From positions 124,001-188,000 of the forward strand of contig NZ_JACLZJ010000003.1 in the NCBI RefSeq assembly GCF_014253075.1: a DNA stretch of 64,000 nt. Direction: 5' to 3'. The notes beneath the pieces were generated by a model. It saw only the letters and a list, made by a program, of their open reading frames with translations, was not told the DNA's origin and ran no database searches. Origin of the DNA: Ochrobactrum sp. CM-21-5 (GTDB lineage: Bacteria > Pseudomonadota > Alphaproteobacteria > Rhizobiales > Rhizobiaceae). Positions 49,333-59,724 of this stretch are shown piece by piece. Each line of letters begins with the position of its first letter. Position 1 is the first letter of the stretch. The translations under genes were made by a program, and so were the position numbers.

Positions 49333-50763
49333 CTATTCCGCAGGCTCTACCGGCGGATATTGGGCAATCAGCGCCTTGACGATTCGGGAGAAGCCGATCC
49401 CCTTGGACGATTTCACCATGATGACATCGCCGGGACGGACCGCCTTGACCACCAGCGGCAACAATTCATCGGTGCTCTGCCTGTATTCGGTGTGAATTTC
49501 AACCGGCAAGGCGTTTTTGAGCACTGACATTTCAGGCCCGCCGATGAAAAGTGAATTCACTTCAGCATCCACGATGGGCCGTGCAAGATCTGCATGCAGT
49601 TTTCCGGACTGACGACCAAGCTCAAGCATGTCGCCCAGAACCGCAATCCGCCGTCCGCGCGCACCCTCCGGCGCGGTCGCGTTGAGAAGCGAAAGCGCTG
49701 CCCGCGTGGATGTCGGGTTGGCATTGTAACTCTCGTCGATCAGCGTGAACGTGCCTTCGGGATGCTGAAGCACATGCCGCGCACCGCGTCCGCTTTCTGC
49801 AGCAAGCGTGGCCATGGCCATAGCGACCTTGGCCATGTCTGCGCCGACAAGATTGGCGGCACCCAGAACCGCCAGCATATTCTGCACGATATGGCGTCCC
49901 GGCATACCCACCTTGACCGCCGCCTCGTGGCTGCCGATCTTGACCGTTATGCACGAGCAGGTCGGATGCAGCTTAACCTCGCGCAGCCGATAATCGGACC
50001 GCGCATTCTCGCCGAATGTCGTAATGTGCTCGATACCGGCCTTGTCCGCCAATTCTTCCAACTGCTTGAAGCGCTTGTCGTCCCGGTTCAAAAGCGCATA
50101 ACCGCCCGGCACTATACCTTCGAAAATTTCCGCCTTGGCGACGGCTATTTCCTCAAGATTGGCAAAATGGCCGAGATGCGCAGGTGCAATCAGCGTGACC
50201 AGCGCCACATGCGGGCGCACCATCTTAACCAGAGGACGGATTTCATCATGATGGTTCATGCCGATTTCGAACACGCCATAGTCGGTATCCGCAGGCATGC
50301 GGGCAAGTGTCAGCGGCACACCCCAATGATTGTTGAACGACGCGGCGGAAGCATGCACCTTGCCGACTTCCGACAGGACATGGCGCAATGCTTCTTTCGT
50401 GGTCGTCTTTCCGACCGAGCCCGTAACAGCGATGATCTGCGCTTGCGAGCGAGCACGCGAAGCGATGCCGAGCCGCGTCAATGCTTCCAGCACATCCTCG
50501 ACCACGATCATTGGCACTTTCGTATTGCCAAAGGCAGGCAGGCGATGTTCCGCGACCACCAGAAGCCCTGCACCCGCCGCCATGGCCGACGTTGCGAAAT
50601 CATGCCCGTCGAACTGGTCGCCCTTGATCGCGAAGAAAGCCTCGCCTTCCTTCAGCGTGCGGCTATCAATGGATATGCCGGTAATGCCTGCGGGAAGCGT
50701 GCCGAAGGGGCGGCCTTCCATGGCCTCCACCATGTCGGCGGATGTCCAAAGCCAGCCGCTCAT
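49333..50763 (-). CDS. murF: UDP-MurNAc-tripeptide-D-Ala-D-Ala ligase MurF
   Basis: MurF adds the D-Ala-D-Ala dipeptide made by Ddl. The 476-residue Mur ligase has the N-terminal [28 protein letters not shown], the ATP loop [21 protein letters not shown], the segment [14 protein letters not shown], and the C-terminal [20 protein letters not shown], all standard for MurF. It overlaps the murE stop by four bases. Confidence 0.97.
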   Translation of the reverse strand: MSGWLWTSADMVEAMEGRPFGTLPAGITGISIDSRTLKEGEAFFAIKGDQFDGHDFATSAMAAGAGLLVVAEHRLPAFGNTKVPMIVVEDVLEALTRLGIASRARSQAQIIAVTGSVGKTTTKEALRHVLSEVGKVHASAASFNNHWGVPLTLARMPADTDYGVFEIGMNHHDEIRPLVKMVRPHVALVTLIAPAHLGHFANLEEIAVAKAEIFEGIVPGGYALLNRDDKRFKQLEELADKAGIEHITTFGENARSDYRLREVKLHPTCSCITVKIGSHEAAVKVGMPGRHIVQNMLAVLGAANLVGADMAKVAMAMATLAAESGRGARHVLQHPEGTFTLIDESYNANPTSTRAALSLLNATAPEGARGRRIAVLGDMLELGRQSGKLHADLARPIVDAEVNSLFIGGPEMSVLKNALPVEIHTEYRQSTDELLPLVVKAVRPGDVIMVKSSKGIGFSRIVKALIAQYPPVEPAE

Positions 50764-52232
50764 TCCTGGCGCTCCTCAAGACGCGCCGCAAGGGCGGCGG
50801 CGACTTCGATATGATCCGAGAAAGGCAATGTAATATTGCCCACGATCTGGCCTTCCTCATGCCCCTTGCCCGCTACCACCAGCGTATCGCCCGGCATCAT
50901 CATGGAAACGGCTGTGAAGATCGCTTCGCGCCGGTCGCCGATTTCTGTCGCGCCCGGTGCTGCGGCCATGATTTCCGAACGGACCTGCGCGGGAACCTCT
51001 GAGCGAGGATTGTCGTCGGTAACGATGACAACATCGGCAAGACGCGACGCGATTTCGCCCATGATCGGACGCTTGCCCTTGTCGCGGTCTCCGCCGCAGC
51101 CGAACACGATGATTACCCGGCCCGTGGTGAACGGACGTACCGAAGTCAGCACATTTTCAAGTGCTTCCGGCTTGTGGGCATAGTCCACATAAGCCGGTGC
51201 GCCATCTTCCGTCGCGCCGACGAGGTCGAGACGCCCCGGCGCGCCCTTGAGACGCTCCAGTGCACGCATGGCGGCAGCGGCGGGAACGCCCGTCACCATG
51301 GCAAGTCCTGCGGCAACCAGCGCATTGGCGACCTGGAAATCACCAGCCAGAGGCAGCGCGATTTCGAAAATCTCCTCACCGATGCGCACTTCGACATGCT
51401 GGCGGAAACGTTCATGCTCCACACGCTTCAGCGAGATGAAATTGCCCTTGCGTCCCACGGTCTTTACATCGCAACCGGCAGCTGTTGCGGCTTCGATCGC
51501 CTGCGCGGAAAAATGATCGTCGGAAAAAATGATCGCAGGCGCCCCCTGGGGCAGCAGCGAGCTGAAAAGGCGCATCTTCGCACCCAGATATTCCTCTATG
51601 GTCGCATGATAATCCATGTGATCGCGACCGAGATTGGTGAAAGCGCCAGCCATCAGCTTCACGCCGTCGAGGCGGCGTTGGTCGAGGCCGTGCGACGACG
51701 CTTCCATCGCGGCATGCGTCACGCCTTCGTCCGCCAGTTCAGCCAGAACTCGATGCAACTCCACCGGGTCCGGCGTCGTCAGCGAGTTGTAATCGCTGCG
51801 AGTCGGCGAAAACACGCCCGTCGTGCCGATATTAGCAGCGGGGAACCCGGCATAAGCCCATATCTGGCGGGTAAAGGACGCCACGGACGTCTTGCCACTC
51901 GTACCGGTGACAGCAACCATCACCTGCGGCTGCTTGCCATAGAACTGGGCTGCGGCGGCGGCCAGTGCATGACGCGGATCGTCCACATGCAAAACCGGAA
52001 CGCCCGCATTGGGGATCACCGCATCCTTGCCCGCAACAATGGCGACAGCACCGCGCTTCGCTGCGTCGGCGGCATAGGCGACGCCATCGGCCTTGACGCC
52101 TTTCAGGGCAGCAAAAAGAAAACCGCGTTCAACCTTGCGGGAATCCGACGTGACGCCAGTGATCTCCACCTCGCCAGCACTGCCGGAGGCCAGTTCTTTA
52201 AAGAGAGCGATTTCCCTTAGCTTCATGGTCAT
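50760..52232 (-). CDS. murE: UDP-MurNAc-dipeptide ligase MurE (meso-DAP adding)
   Basis: MurE adds the third stem residue. The 490-residue protein has [24 protein letters not shown], the ATP loop [38 protein letters not shown], and [21 protein letters not shown]. The motif DNPRSE in the C-terminal domain marks meso-diaminopimelate rather than lysine as substrate, as expected for a Gram-negative. The ATG at 52232 has GGAT six bases upstream; a second ATG two codons in is less well spaced. It lies 54 bases from ftsI. Confidence 0.96.
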   Translation of the reverse strand: MTMKLREIALFKELASGSAGEVEITGVTSDSRKVERGFLFAALKGVKADGVAYAADAAKRGAVAIVAGKDAVIPNAGVPVLHVDDPRHALAAAAAQFYGKQPQVMVAVTGTSGKTSVASFTRQIWAYAGFPAANIGTTGVFSPTRSDYNSLTTPDPVELHRVLAELADEGVTHAAMEASSHGLDQRRLDGVKLMAGAFTNLGRDHMDYHATIEEYLGAKMRLFSSLLPQGAPAIIFSDDHFSAQAIEAATAAGCDVKTVGRKGNFISLKRVEHERFRQHVEVRIGEEIFEIALPLAGDFQVANALVAAGLAMVTGVPAAAAMRALERLKGAPGRLDLVGATEDGAPAYVDYAHKPEALENVLTSVRPFTTGRVIIVFGCGGDRDKGKRPIMGEIASRLADVVIVTDDNPRSEVPAQVRSEIMAAAPGATEIGDRREAIFTAVSMMMPGDTLVVAGKGHEEGQIVGNITLPFSDHIEVAAALAARLEERQE

Positions 52233-52286
52233 ACCAAATCCAGGTTCAGTTACGCATCGACTGCCGCAACGGCGGCAGCATACGAA

Positions 52287-54047
52287 TCAGTCATAATCAT
52301 AGGAAACCACTGCTGGCGCGGCTTCCTGTTGAAAATCAGGCTTAACTCCCAAAAATGAGGCAGAGCGGCGGATAATTTCCGCAACCATCGGTCCCGCATT
52401 GAGACCGGCCGTCGCGCTGAACTTGCCTTCCTCGGGTTTTGGCTCATCGATAATCGTCAGAACCACATAGGTCGGATCATCCATCGGAAAGGATGCAAGG
52501 AAGGCGTTGAAGCGCACATCCTTGGAATAGCGGCCATTTACGACTTTTTCCGCCGTACCCGTCTTGCCGCCGACACGATAGCCGGCTACCTGCGCACGTT
52601 TGCCCGAGCCGATTTCGGCGTTCAGACGGTAGAGATAACGCATATCCGCCGAAACACGCGGATGCAGAACCTGCTTGGCAACCTGGTCAGCCTCGGCCTG
52701 CGTGCGCGTCAGGAAGGTCGGCTCGATGAGCTTGCCGCCGTTCATCAGTGCTGCGGCACCCACCGCCGTCTGAAGCGGTGTGGTCATCATGCCATGACCA
52801 AAGGAAATGGTCATGGAATGGACCTTCTTCCATACGCGCGGCTCGACCGGACGCGCCACTTCCGGTAGCTCCGTCTGCATGCGGTCGAGAAGTCCCATCT
52901 TCTTCAGGAAAGCGCGATGGCCTTCAATACCCACGGCATCCGCCTCGCGGCCCGAACCGATATTCGACGAAAAGACGAAGACTTCCGGCAGTGTCAGCCA
53001 GCGGCCCTTGCCGTGGAAATCTCGGATGGTCTGACGGCCGAACACCAGCGGACGCGAGGCATCGAGCTTCGATTGCAGGTTGAACTTGCCGGAATCGAGC
53101 GCCATGGCCGTCGTGAAGCTCTTGATGGTCGAACCCATTTCATACGTGCCCGCAGACATGCGGTTCAGACGATCCTTGTCGAGCGCATGAACCGGATTGT
53201 TCGGATCGAAATCCGGCACCGACGCCATGGCAAGCACTTCGCCCGTCTTGACGTTGAGAACGACAGCGCCCGCAGCGATGGCGCGATAACGTTCCATCGC
53301 CTTGACGAGAACGTCGCGCATGATGTGCTGTACGCGAATGTCGATGGAAAGGTGCACAGGCTCCAGCGACTGGCCCGTCGCAAGACCGACCGAACGCAGA
53401 TCGGTCAGCCCCTGGCTGTCGATATATTTCTCCATCCCGGCAATGCCCTGATTGTCGACATTGACGAGGCCGAGAATATGCGAGGCTGTCGGCCCCCCCG
53501 GATAGAACCGGCGCTTTTCTGTGCGAAATCCAATGCCGGGCACACCCAGCGCCATGATCTGGCTCTGCTGTTTGGGCGTGAGGCCGCGCTTGACCCAGAC
53601 AAATCCCGCGCCGCTTTTCAACCTCTTATACGTCGTCTCCCAGTCGAGATCGGGCAGCACGGTGGAAAGCATCTCGATGGTTTCATCGGGATCGACGATC
53701 TTGCGTGGTTCGGCATAGAGCGAGGCGGTCTTGATGTCGGTTGCGAGAATTTCGCCGTTGCGGTCGAGAATATCAGGCCTTGACGCCAGCTGATGAACGA
53801 CGGGGCCGCTGCTGTCATTCTCCTCGCCGCCAACGACACCGAAATAGACAAGCTTGCCGCCAATAACGCCATAAATGCCGACGAAGCACGCAAGCGCCAT
53901 CCAAAGACGATTGCGGGCGCGATTGCCATGCTTTTTTCGCGAACCCACAAAAGCCATTGTGCCGGCCGGCTTTTCATCGCCCGCCGGCTCGATACCGTCA
54001 ATCGCTGCCTTCTTCTTTTTTCCCGGCAGTCCGAGTTTCAGCCCCAT
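52287..54047 (-). CDS. ftsI: Septal transpeptidase FtsI (PBP3 class B)
   Basis: This is the class B penicillin-binding protein that cross-links septal peptidoglycan with FtsW. The 586-residue protein has a basic cytoplasmic tail, one membrane helix (LWMALACFVGIYGVIGGKLVYF), a dimerisation/pedestal region (SRPDILDRNGEILATDIKTASLYA), and the transpeptidase domain with the SxxK motif in MGSTIKSF, the SxN motif in SSNIGS, and the KTGT motif in GGKTGTAEKV. It is 2 bases from ftsL, consistent with FtsL-FtsI acting in one complex. Confidence 0.97.
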   Translation of the reverse strand: MGLKLGLPGKKKKAAIDGIEPAGDEKPAGTMAFVGSRKKHGNRARNRLWMALACFVGIYGVIGGKLVYFGVVGGEENDSSGPVVHQLASRPDILDRNGEILATDIKTASLYAEPRKIVDPDETIEMLSTVLPDLDWETTYKRLKSGAGFVWVKRGLTPKQQSQIMALGVPGIGFRTEKRRFYPGGPTASHILGLVNVDNQGIAGMEKYIDSQGLTDLRSVGLATGQSLEPVHLSIDIRVQHIMRDVLVKAMERYRAIAAGAVVLNVKTGEVLAMASVPDFDPNNPVHALDKDRLNRMSAGTYEMGSTIKSFTTAMALDSGKFNLQSKLDASRPLVFGRQTIRDFHGKGRWLTLPEVFVFSSNIGSGREADAVGIEGHRAFLKKMGLLDRMQTELPEVARPVEPRVWKKVHSMTISFGHGMMTTPLQTAVGAAALMNGGKLIEPTFLTRTQAEADQVAKQVLHPRVSADMRYLYRLNAEIGSGKRAQVAGYRVGGKTGTAEKVVNGRYSKDVRFNAFLASFPMDDPTYVVLTIIDEPKPEEGKFSATAGLNAGPMVAEIIRRSASFLGVKPDFQQEAAPAVVSYDYD

Positions 54048-54049
54048 GA

Positions 54050-54451
54050 TCAGTGCCTCGCCCCGTTCTTCCTGATGCTGCCGGTCGTGATCGCGTCCTG
54101 CTCCAGAACGCCACTGGCGAGCAGCTCGTCGCTGCCGGAGATAAGCTTTTGGATATCGTCCATCGGACGCTCGGGAATCTCGTCGACACCCATGACAAGC
54201 TGCTCAGCCTCGATCGGTTGCAGGTTCAGTTCTTTTTCATAAACGCCGACGAGGCTCTGCAAGCGTCCAGGCTGGGTCATCAGAGCCCAGTCCGCGCGCA
54301 GGAGTGTGATCGTATCCCTCTCGAAATCGATCTGGCGCCTGAGCTTGGCTATGACGTCGATCTGTTTTTCCGCGTCATATTTGATCGTATAGGTGACGGT
54401 CGCCGCCACCAGCATCGCCGCAATCATGATGAGGTCGAAAGTACGCAGCAC
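54050..54451 (-). CDS. ftsL: Cell division protein FtsL
   Basis: This is a short bitopic membrane protein that forms a coiled-coil complex with FtsB and FtsQ and activates FtsWI. The 133-residue protein has one N-terminal helix (FDLIMIAAMLVAATVTYTIKY) and then a periplasmic heptad-rich stretch (DAEKQIDVIAKLRRQIDFERDTITLLRADWALMTQPGRLQSLV). The TQPGRLQ block is characteristic of alphaproteobacterial FtsL. Sequence identity in this family is low, so position between rsmH and ftsI adds much of the confidence. Confidence 0.92.
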   Translation of the reverse strand: MLRTFDLIMIAAMLVAATVTYTIKYDAEKQIDVIAKLRRQIDFERDTITLLRADWALMTQPGRLQSLVGVYEKELNLQPIEAEQLVMGVDEIPERPMDDIQKLISGSDELLASGVLEQDAITTGSIRKNGARH

Positions 54452-54455
54452 TTGT

Positions 54456-55499
54456 TCAACTCCGGGTCAGTTCATGCGTATCGGGCAGCTTCGGCAACCC
54501 GAACAGCGAAAGATCATCTTCAAGAGGCGGATTTTCAGTTCGCACGCCCGCACGCAGCTTTGCCGAACGCGCGCGCGGATTACGCTCTTCCTCCTCGACG
54601 GTCGGGCCGACGGCGCCCTTCACCGCGGGTATGAAACTGGGTTGCCGCACATGCGTCTCGGGCATATGACGCGACCCGGCGCTGCCGCCTGCGCGGTCGG
54701 CGAAAAAGCGCTTCACCATCCGGTCTTCCAGCGAATGGAACGTCACGACGACCAGACGGCCATCAGGCTTCAGCACACGCTCGGCTGCAAGCAGCGCCCG
54801 CGCCAGTTCACCCAGCTCGTCGTTCACATAGACACGCAGCGCCTGAAACACGCGCGTTGCGGGATGGATGCGATCCTTGGGATTGCGTCCGATCAGCGAT
54901 TCGATGGCATTGGCCAGATCCAGCGTCCGCGTGAAAGGCTGGGCAGTGCGGCGCTTGTCGATCATCCGGGCGATGCGTCCGGCATGACGTTCCTCGCCCA
55001 GAAAATTGAAGATACGCGCAAGGTCGCCGGTTTTGAGGCGGTTGACCGCATCCGCGGCGCTCGGTCCGTTGGCGGACATGCGCATGTCGAGCGGCCCGTC
55101 CTTTTGAAAGGAAAAACCGCGCTCGGCCTCATCGATCTGCATCGATGACACGCCGATATCGAGCACGACGCCATCCACCTTGCAGCCTGCGCCCTGCACG
55201 CTGGCGACGGCCTGATCCAGGGCCGAAAACCGGCTTTCCACCAGATGGAGCCTGCCCGGAAAGAGCGCTTCCATGGCCCGGCCGGCCTGAATAGCGGTCG
55301 GATCGCGATCAATCGCGATAACCTCGGCGCCTTCTTCCAGAATGCACTGCGTATATCCACCCGCACCGAAAGTGCCGTCGACGATCACTGCGCCGGGTTT
55401 TGGCTTGAGGGCGTCAATCACCTCGGAAATCAAAACCGGAACGTGACGGATCGCAGCCCCTTCGGCTTGAGAATTGTCTCCGCCGAGGCTTGCCATCAT
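54456..55499 (-). CDS. rsmH: 16S rRNA m4C1402 methyltransferase RsmH (MraW)
   Basis: RsmH methylates C1402 in the ribosomal P-site. The 347-residue SAM-dependent enzyme has [80 protein letters not shown] and [16 protein letters not shown], all typical of the family. It is the first gene of the dcw cluster here. In many bacteria mraZ precedes it, but in this window the upstream 312 bases hold no mraZ. The ATG at 55499 is followed by another ATG. Confidence 0.96.
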   Translation of the reverse strand: MMASLGGDNSQAEGAAIRHVPVLISEVIDALKPKPGAVIVDGTFGAGGYTQCILEEGAEVIAIDRDPTAIQAGRAMEALFPGRLHLVESRFSALDQAVASVQGAGCKVDGVVLDIGVSSMQIDEAERGFSFQKDGPLDMRMSANGPSAADAVNRLKTGDLARIFNFLGEERHAGRIARMIDKRRTAQPFTRTLDLANAIESLIGRNPKDRIHPATRVFQALRVYVNDELGELARALLAAERVLKPDGRLVVVTFHSLEDRMVKRFFADRAGGSAGSRHMPETHVRQPSFIPAVKGAVGPTVEEEERNPRARSAKLRAGVRTENPPLEDDLSLFGLPKLPDTHELTRS

Positions 55500-55738
55500 T
55501 CCGTTCCTTTCTCGGGCCTGTTCCCGTTATCTCGTATTTTCGACGCGGATTCCGGCCATTTATCGTCATAGCGGATTCGTTCATCCGTTATCGGATATTA
55601 AGCTTAATGAAGCGTTAGTAAGGAATGAGGAAGTAAGGGAATGGATCGCTGCTGCCGGTCGGCGGGAGTATCTGAATAGTATGCGCCGGGGAAATTTTTG
55701 GGCTCTGAGTTCCCACCCTGTTCCCCGGCCATCCCTGC
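55500..55738. other. Upstream region of the dcw cluster
   Basis: This interval should hold the rsmH promoter reading leftward. No mraZ-like frame is present on either strand, although mraZ commonly lies here in other bacteria. No strong repeat was seen. Confidence 0.5.
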
Positions 55739-55784
55739 TTGACGCACCCACCAAGTCGCATTATTTATTGCAAATAGTTTGCAA
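55739..55784 (+). promoter_or_regulatory. mntH promoter with overlapping palindromic operator
   Basis: TTGACG at 55739 and TATTTA at 55762 are spaced by 17 bases. Directly after the -10 lies a perfect inverted repeat TTGCAAA-TAG-TTTGCAA (55768-55784). This position covers the start point, as expected for a repressor site, and its pattern fits a Mur/Fur-type manganese operator. Which regulator binds is inferred. Confidence 0.7.
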
Positions 55785-55811
55785 CTGCATATAAATTTAG
55801 GGTATTCTATT

Positions 55812-57182
55812 ATGACGCCCCATGGAGCCCCTCCCTCCGATGGTAATGAAATCACTTTCGAAGGCTGGCGGCGCGAGCGCGGCGAAGCTTCCATGTCCGA
55901 TGTCCATCGTACGATCACGGTGCGTCGTTCAGGCTCGAAATTCAGAAGGGCCCTGTCTTTCTTTGGCCCCGGCTACCTCGTCGCCGTGGGCTATATGGAC
56001 CCCGGCAACTGGGCAACATCGCTGGCCGGAGGGTCGCGCTTCGCCTACACGCTCCTGTCTGTCGTTCTGATTTCCAATCTCATGGCGGTCCTGCTGCAAG
56101 CACTTTGTGCCCGTCTGGCTGTCGCCACAGGTCGCGATCTGGCACAGGCCTGCCGCGACGCCTATCCCCGCTTTCTTGCATGGCCGCTCTGGCTTCTGGC
56201 TGAGCTCGCGATTTGCGCCACCGACCTTGCGGAGGTGATAGGCACAGCCATCGGCCTCAACCTGCTTTTTGGGATTCCGCTTGAAATCGGCGTCATCATC
56301 ACCGCTGCTGACGTGCTATTGGTACTTTATCTCCAGAATAAAGGGTTCAGACGCGTCGAAGCCCTCATCATCACCCTTCTCGGGGTCATCGCGCTTTGCT
56401 TTCTGATCCAGATTTTGATGGCCCAGCCGCAATGGGGTGCCGTCATTCGCGGCTTCGCGCCGACCGTGGACATCATCCGCAATCCCGATATGCTTTATAT
56501 CGCGCTGGGCATCATCGGCGCGACGGTCATGCCGCATAATCTCTACCTGCATTCGGGCATCGTACAGACCCGCGCCTACGGCCACACCACTGCCGAAAAA
56601 CGCGAAGCCATACGCTATGCAACGCTGGACTCCACAATTGCACTCACCTTCGCGCTTCTCGTCAATGCATCGATTTTGATCCTCGCTGCGGCCAGCTTCA
56701 ACACAACCGGGCATACCGGTGTGGAAGATCTCGATAAAGCCCACGCTTTGCTCAACCCGCTGCTCGGCTCTGCCCTTGCACCGACACTGTTTGCCATCGC
56801 GCTTCTGTGCTGCGGTCTGAACTCCACCATCACCGCGACCATGGCAGGCCAGATCGTCATGGAAGGTTTCATCGATATCCGGCTGAAGCCATGGCTGCGC
56901 CGTGCGATCACCCGCTTCGTCGCTATTGTTCCCGCCGCAGTCGTCACCATTCTCTATGGTTCGCAAGGTACAACCGAGCTTTTGATTCTCTCGCAAGTGG
57001 TGCTCAGCTTGCAGCTCCCTTTTGCGGTCATTCCACTCGTGTTGTTTACGGCTGAAAAGAAAAAGATGGGATCTCTGGTCGCGCCCCGATGGATCACGGT
57101 CCTTGCCGCCATCACCGCGGCAATCATTGTCGTTCTGAATTTGAAGCTGATCTACGATTTCGCGACCGGCGCACCGATGTAG
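55812..57182 (+). CDS. mntH: Mn(II)/divalent metal transporter MntH (NRAMP)
   Basis: This proton-coupled manganese importer sits in the inner membrane. The 456-residue protein has eleven or so membrane segments with the two NRAMP metal motifs: DPGN in TM1 ([19 protein letters not shown]) and MPHN in TM6 ([14 protein letters not shown]). The ATG at 55812 has AGGG nine bases upstream and sits about 40 bases after the predicted transcription start; an ATG at 55893 would drop a soluble N-terminus. A manganese-type palindrome covers the promoter, suggesting repression when manganese is plentiful. Confidence 0.94.
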   Translation: MTPHGAPPSDGNEITFEGWRRERGEASMSDVHRTITVRRSGSKFRRALSFFGPGYLVAVGYMDPGNWATSLAGGSRFAYTLLSVVLISNLMAVLLQALCARLAVATGRDLAQACRDAYPRFLAWPLWLLAELAICATDLAEVIGTAIGLNLLFGIPLEIGVIITAADVLLVLYLQNKGFRRVEALIITLLGVIALCFLIQILMAQPQWGAVIRGFAPTVDIIRNPDMLYIALGIIGATVMPHNLYLHSGIVQTRAYGHTTAEKREAIRYATLDSTIALTFALLVNASILILAAASFNTTGHTGVEDLDKAHALLNPLLGSALAPTLFAIALLCCGLNSTITATMAGQIVMEGFIDIRLKPWLRRAITRFVAIVPAAVVTILYGSQGTTELLILSQVVLSLQLPFAVIPLVLFTAEKKKMGSLVAPRWITVLAAITAAIIVVLNLKLIYDFATGAPM

Positions 57183-57252
57183 CTATTCAGAAACGTCTTC
57201 CATGCCGCATCCGTGCGGCACGGCATCAATGCCAGCCATTGCGAAACAAAAG

Positions 57253-57680
57253 TGTCAGCCGGTCTGTAAGCCGGGTTCTGTATGGCCGGATTTTCATCCA
57301 GCGTGGCAGCCATTCATCTGGGACGGATGTCACCACCCGCCTCTTGCAACCCACCCGGACGGCCAATCCGGAAACAGATTTGCCAACCCTTTCGGGCTGA
57401 CGCGCCGTCCCTATTCGGTTTTGCTCCCGGTGGGGTTTACCGTGCCGCCTGCGTTGCCGCAGGCGCGGTGGGCTCTTACCCCACCCTTTCACCCTTACCC
57501 CGTCATCCCTGCTGTTGCCGTTGCAACAACACGGAAGACGGGGCGGTTTGCTTTCTGTGGCACTTTCCCTGGGGTCGCCCCCGCCGGGCGTTACCCGGCA
57601 CCGTGTTTCCATGGAGCCCGGACTTTCCTCACCTGCCGCCTTTCGGCATATGACAGGCGCGGCTGCCCGACCGACTGACA
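57253..57680 (-). ncRNA. rnpB: RNase P RNA (class A)
   Basis: This is the catalytic RNA that trims tRNA 5' leaders. On the minus strand the conserved GAGGAAAGTCCGGGCTCC lies at 57613-57630, and ACAGAACCCGGCTTACA at 57265-57281 is near the 3' end. The P1 stem can be built: TGTCAGTCGGTC at the 5' end pairs with GACCGGCTGACA at the 3' end with one G-U pair, so the boundaries follow from that stem. The short plus-strand frames here are not genes. Confidence 0.95.
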
Positions 57681-57748
57681 GCGCGCATATAGCACGATCT
57701 GAAACACTGGGAACCGGTATCGAACAAAAAACATGTCCGAAAAGACAG

Positions 57749-57780
57749 AAAAGCCGGCAGCGGATGAGCTGCCGGCTTTT
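57749..57780. terminator. Bidirectional intrinsic terminator
   Basis: A perfect 13-base stem AAAAGCCGGCAGC/GCTGCCGGCTTTT with a six-base loop has a T-tract on both strands. It probably stops the SLT-gene transcript before rnpB on the minus strand. Confidence 0.8.
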
Positions 57781-57854
57781 CGTTCACATCAAACGGTCTG
57801 AAACGCTACGCAACCGCCGACGCAAAACTGCTGCGCACTTGTGCTGGAAATGTT

Positions 57855-57922
57855 TTAGAGCGCATCCCGAAAGTGAATCGGTTTTCAGAAAAGATACGCG
57901 TTAGAACAAGAACTTAGAGCGC
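57855..57922. repeat. Intergenic palindromic repeat, family 2 copy
   Basis: This copy begins TTAGAGCGCATCCCGAAAGT and ends AGAACAAGAACTTAGAGCG, and shares its layout with 24872-24942. A possible fragment (AGCGCATCACGAAA) is at about 58868. It lies between the SLT gene and its terminator. Confidence 0.55.
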
Positions 57923-57952
57923 AGGCCTGATACAATCAGATCGAAGCGCGTT

Positions 57953-58585
57953 CTAGAATGAACGCATATATGCTTTGACCGCGCTGCAGTATTTTGCAGA
58001 AATCGGGTTCATGCGCTTCGCGCCATGACCGGCATTGTACTTGAGGATCGTTCCACAAGTGCTGCCGCCACCAAGCTTCTGCGCCATGGCAAGATACTTC
58101 ATGCCGTACTGGATGTTTGTGGAAGGCTCGTAAAGCCCCTTGGCCGAGCCGGAATATCCCAGACCGCGGGCCGTCGAAAGCTTGATCTGCATCAAGCCGA
58201 TTTCACCGGCCTTGCCGCGTACGTTCGGACGGAAATTGCTTTCATGGCGCACAACCGCATGTGCCAGTGCTGAAGGCACGCCGTAGGTTGCCGCATAGCG
58301 ATTGATGATCGGCGAATAGGAACCGCCGCTCTTCGGTGCGCGGGCGGAGCGGTTCGGCTTCGATTTCGACGTCTTGGATGGCCGCGCGGCACGCTTGGTG
58401 ACGACCGAAGCCTTTTTAGCCGATGGCGCTGGCTTGTTTACTTCAGCATTTTTGTCCTGCTGACGCGCCTTGAGAAGAGCCGCGAGGTTGGTCGGTTCGG
58501 TCGAAGGCGCACTCAGCGCAGGATTCAGGCCGAACGAACTCATCGCGCCAACAAGGGCGCTAACAACAACAAATTTTACTTTCAT
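57953..58585 (-). CDS. Lytic transglycosylase (SLT domain), secreted
   Basis: This is a peptidoglycan-cleaving enzyme of the SLT/GH23 type. The 210-residue protein has a signal peptide (about 1-26, ending ALSA), then a basic, Lys/Ser/Ala-rich linker (about 45-95). The SLT domain contains ALAHAVVRHESNFRPNVRGKAGEIGLMQIKLSTARGLGY, in which the glutamate of RHESNF is catalytic, and ends with TILKYNAGHGAKR. It is monocistronic, with a terminator about 180 bases downstream past a repeat element. Confidence 0.9.
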   Translation of the reverse strand: MKVKFVVVSALVGAMSSFGLNPALSAPSTEPTNLAALLKARQQDKNAEVNKPAPSAKKASVVTKRAARPSKTSKSKPNRSARAPKSGGSYSPIINRYAATYGVPSALAHAVVRHESNFRPNVRGKAGEIGLMQIKLSTARGLGYSGSAKGLYEPSTNIQYGMKYLAMAQKLGGGSTCGTILKYNAGHGAKRMNPISAKYCSAVKAYMRSF

Positions 58586-58800
58586 AACCTACCGTCTTGG
58601 AATCGTTTCTTATGGAGAACCGTCAGTCTTGGGAAAACGGTTCCGTTTTTGTTGATCCCGCTTGACAAGCCTTTACCCGCCCGTCTCTGCAAGGAATGCG
58701 CGATGATCTGACGGTCAAATGCAGCCGAAGATTGGTTGTAAAAGTAAATTAGTCTTACCGGTTGTAACAAAACCGAATCGAGAGACAGTCGAATGCGCGC

Positions 58801-58832
58801 CGATCCAGGCCCGGAATTCCGGACTTGGATCG
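58801..58832. repeat. Long near-perfect inverted repeat
   Basis: A 32-base palindrome centred on GAATTC pairs over 14 to 15 of 16 positions per arm. It lies in the 317-base gap between the SLT gene and the amidase gene. No T-run follows, so it is probably not an intrinsic terminator. Confidence 0.5.
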
Positions 58833-58902
58833 ATCTAGTTTTATGAAATCTTTATAGAAATATTAAAAAGCGCATCACGAAACAACCTCGGGAGAGGTAT
58901 CG

Positions 58903-59724
58903 TCAAGCGGTAACATTTCGCAGGGAAAAAATAAGCCGGTAGAGGGTATCTATTGTAGAAACATCGGCCACACCGTCTACATTTTGTGGTCGAAAGTGAC
59001 GCTGGAATGCCTTGACTGCCGTTTCCGTGTCTTCGTCGAACACGCCGCTGATGTCTATTCCATAGCCGTAAAGCGCCAGCATGGACTGTAGAGCTTCCAC
59101 GGGCTGGCCCTGTTCGCCGCGCGCCAGAAAGCGCCCTCCACGGATGGGCGTCGGCTCGATGAAATGGCCGATACCGGCTTCATGAAGGCGCTTCCATGGA
59201 AAATTATGCCCCGGATCCGTCTTGCGTGCGGGCGCAATATCGGAATGGGCGAGCACGTTTTCAGGCCGGATTTCGTGGCGTCCGCAAATGCTGCGGCACA
59301 GATCGATAACGGCGTCGATCTGCTTGTCCTTGAACGGCGGATAGCCTTCCAGATCGCCCGGATTGACGATTTCGATGCCGACGGAGGCGGAATTGATATC
59401 CGTTTCGCCCTTCCAGAAACTTTTGCCTGCATGCCAGGCGCGAGCTTTTTCCGAAACCATCTGCACCACGCGACCGTCCTCGTGCACCAGATAATGCGCC
59501 GACACCTCCCTTTCGGGTGACTTCAATATGTCGAGCGCCTCCTGAGCGGTCGCGAGTCCGGTATAGTGCAGGATCAGAAAACCCGGTGTTTTGCCATCGC
59601 GGCGCGGGCCGAAATTTGGCGAGGGATCGAGCGATGCACCAGGATAATCCGGCTTTTCCAGCGTCAGTTCCGCCAATATCCGGTCCACCGATGTCTGACC
59701 CTGTATCTCGGTTGCACCGCTCAT
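58903..59724 (-). CDS. N-acetylmuramoyl-L-alanine amidase with peptidoglycan-binding domain
   Basis: This enzyme cleaves the bond between MurNAc and the stem peptide, probably as an AmiD-type zinc amidase. The 273-residue protein has an Amidase_2 domain with zinc-ligand blocks FLILHYTGLAT and VLAHSDIAPARKTDPGHNFPW, and the segment VSAHYLVHEDGRVVQMV. It ends in a peptidoglycan-binding_1 domain (RGEQGQPVEALQSMLALYGYGIDISGVFDEDTETAVKAFQRHFRP). There is no signal peptide, so a cytosolic muropeptide-recycling (AmpD-like) role is possible. Its start overlaps the DjlA-like gene stop by four bases. Confidence 0.9.
   Translation of the reverse strand: MSGATEIQGQTSVDRILAELTLEKPDYPGASLDPSPNFGPRRDGKTPGFLILHYTGLATAQEALDILKSPEREVSAHYLVHEDGRVVQMVSEKARAWHAGKSFWKGETDINSASVGIEIVNPGDLEGYPPFKDKQIDAVIDLCRSICGRHEIRPENVLAHSDIAPARKTDPGHNFPWKRLHEAGIGHFIEPTPIRGGRFLARGEQGQPVEALQSMLALYGYGIDISGVFDEDTETAVKAFQRHFRPQNVDGVADVSTIDTLYRLIFSLRNVTA

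Noticed and set aside
57183-57252. GC-rich hairpin after mntH
   Set aside because: The stem is short (CCGCA/TGCGG) with no T-run on either strand, so I do not call it a terminator.
57202-57678. 158-codon plus-strand frame over rnpB
   Set aside because: The region is the RNase P RNA gene on the minus strand, with conserved RNA motifs and a closed P1 stem.
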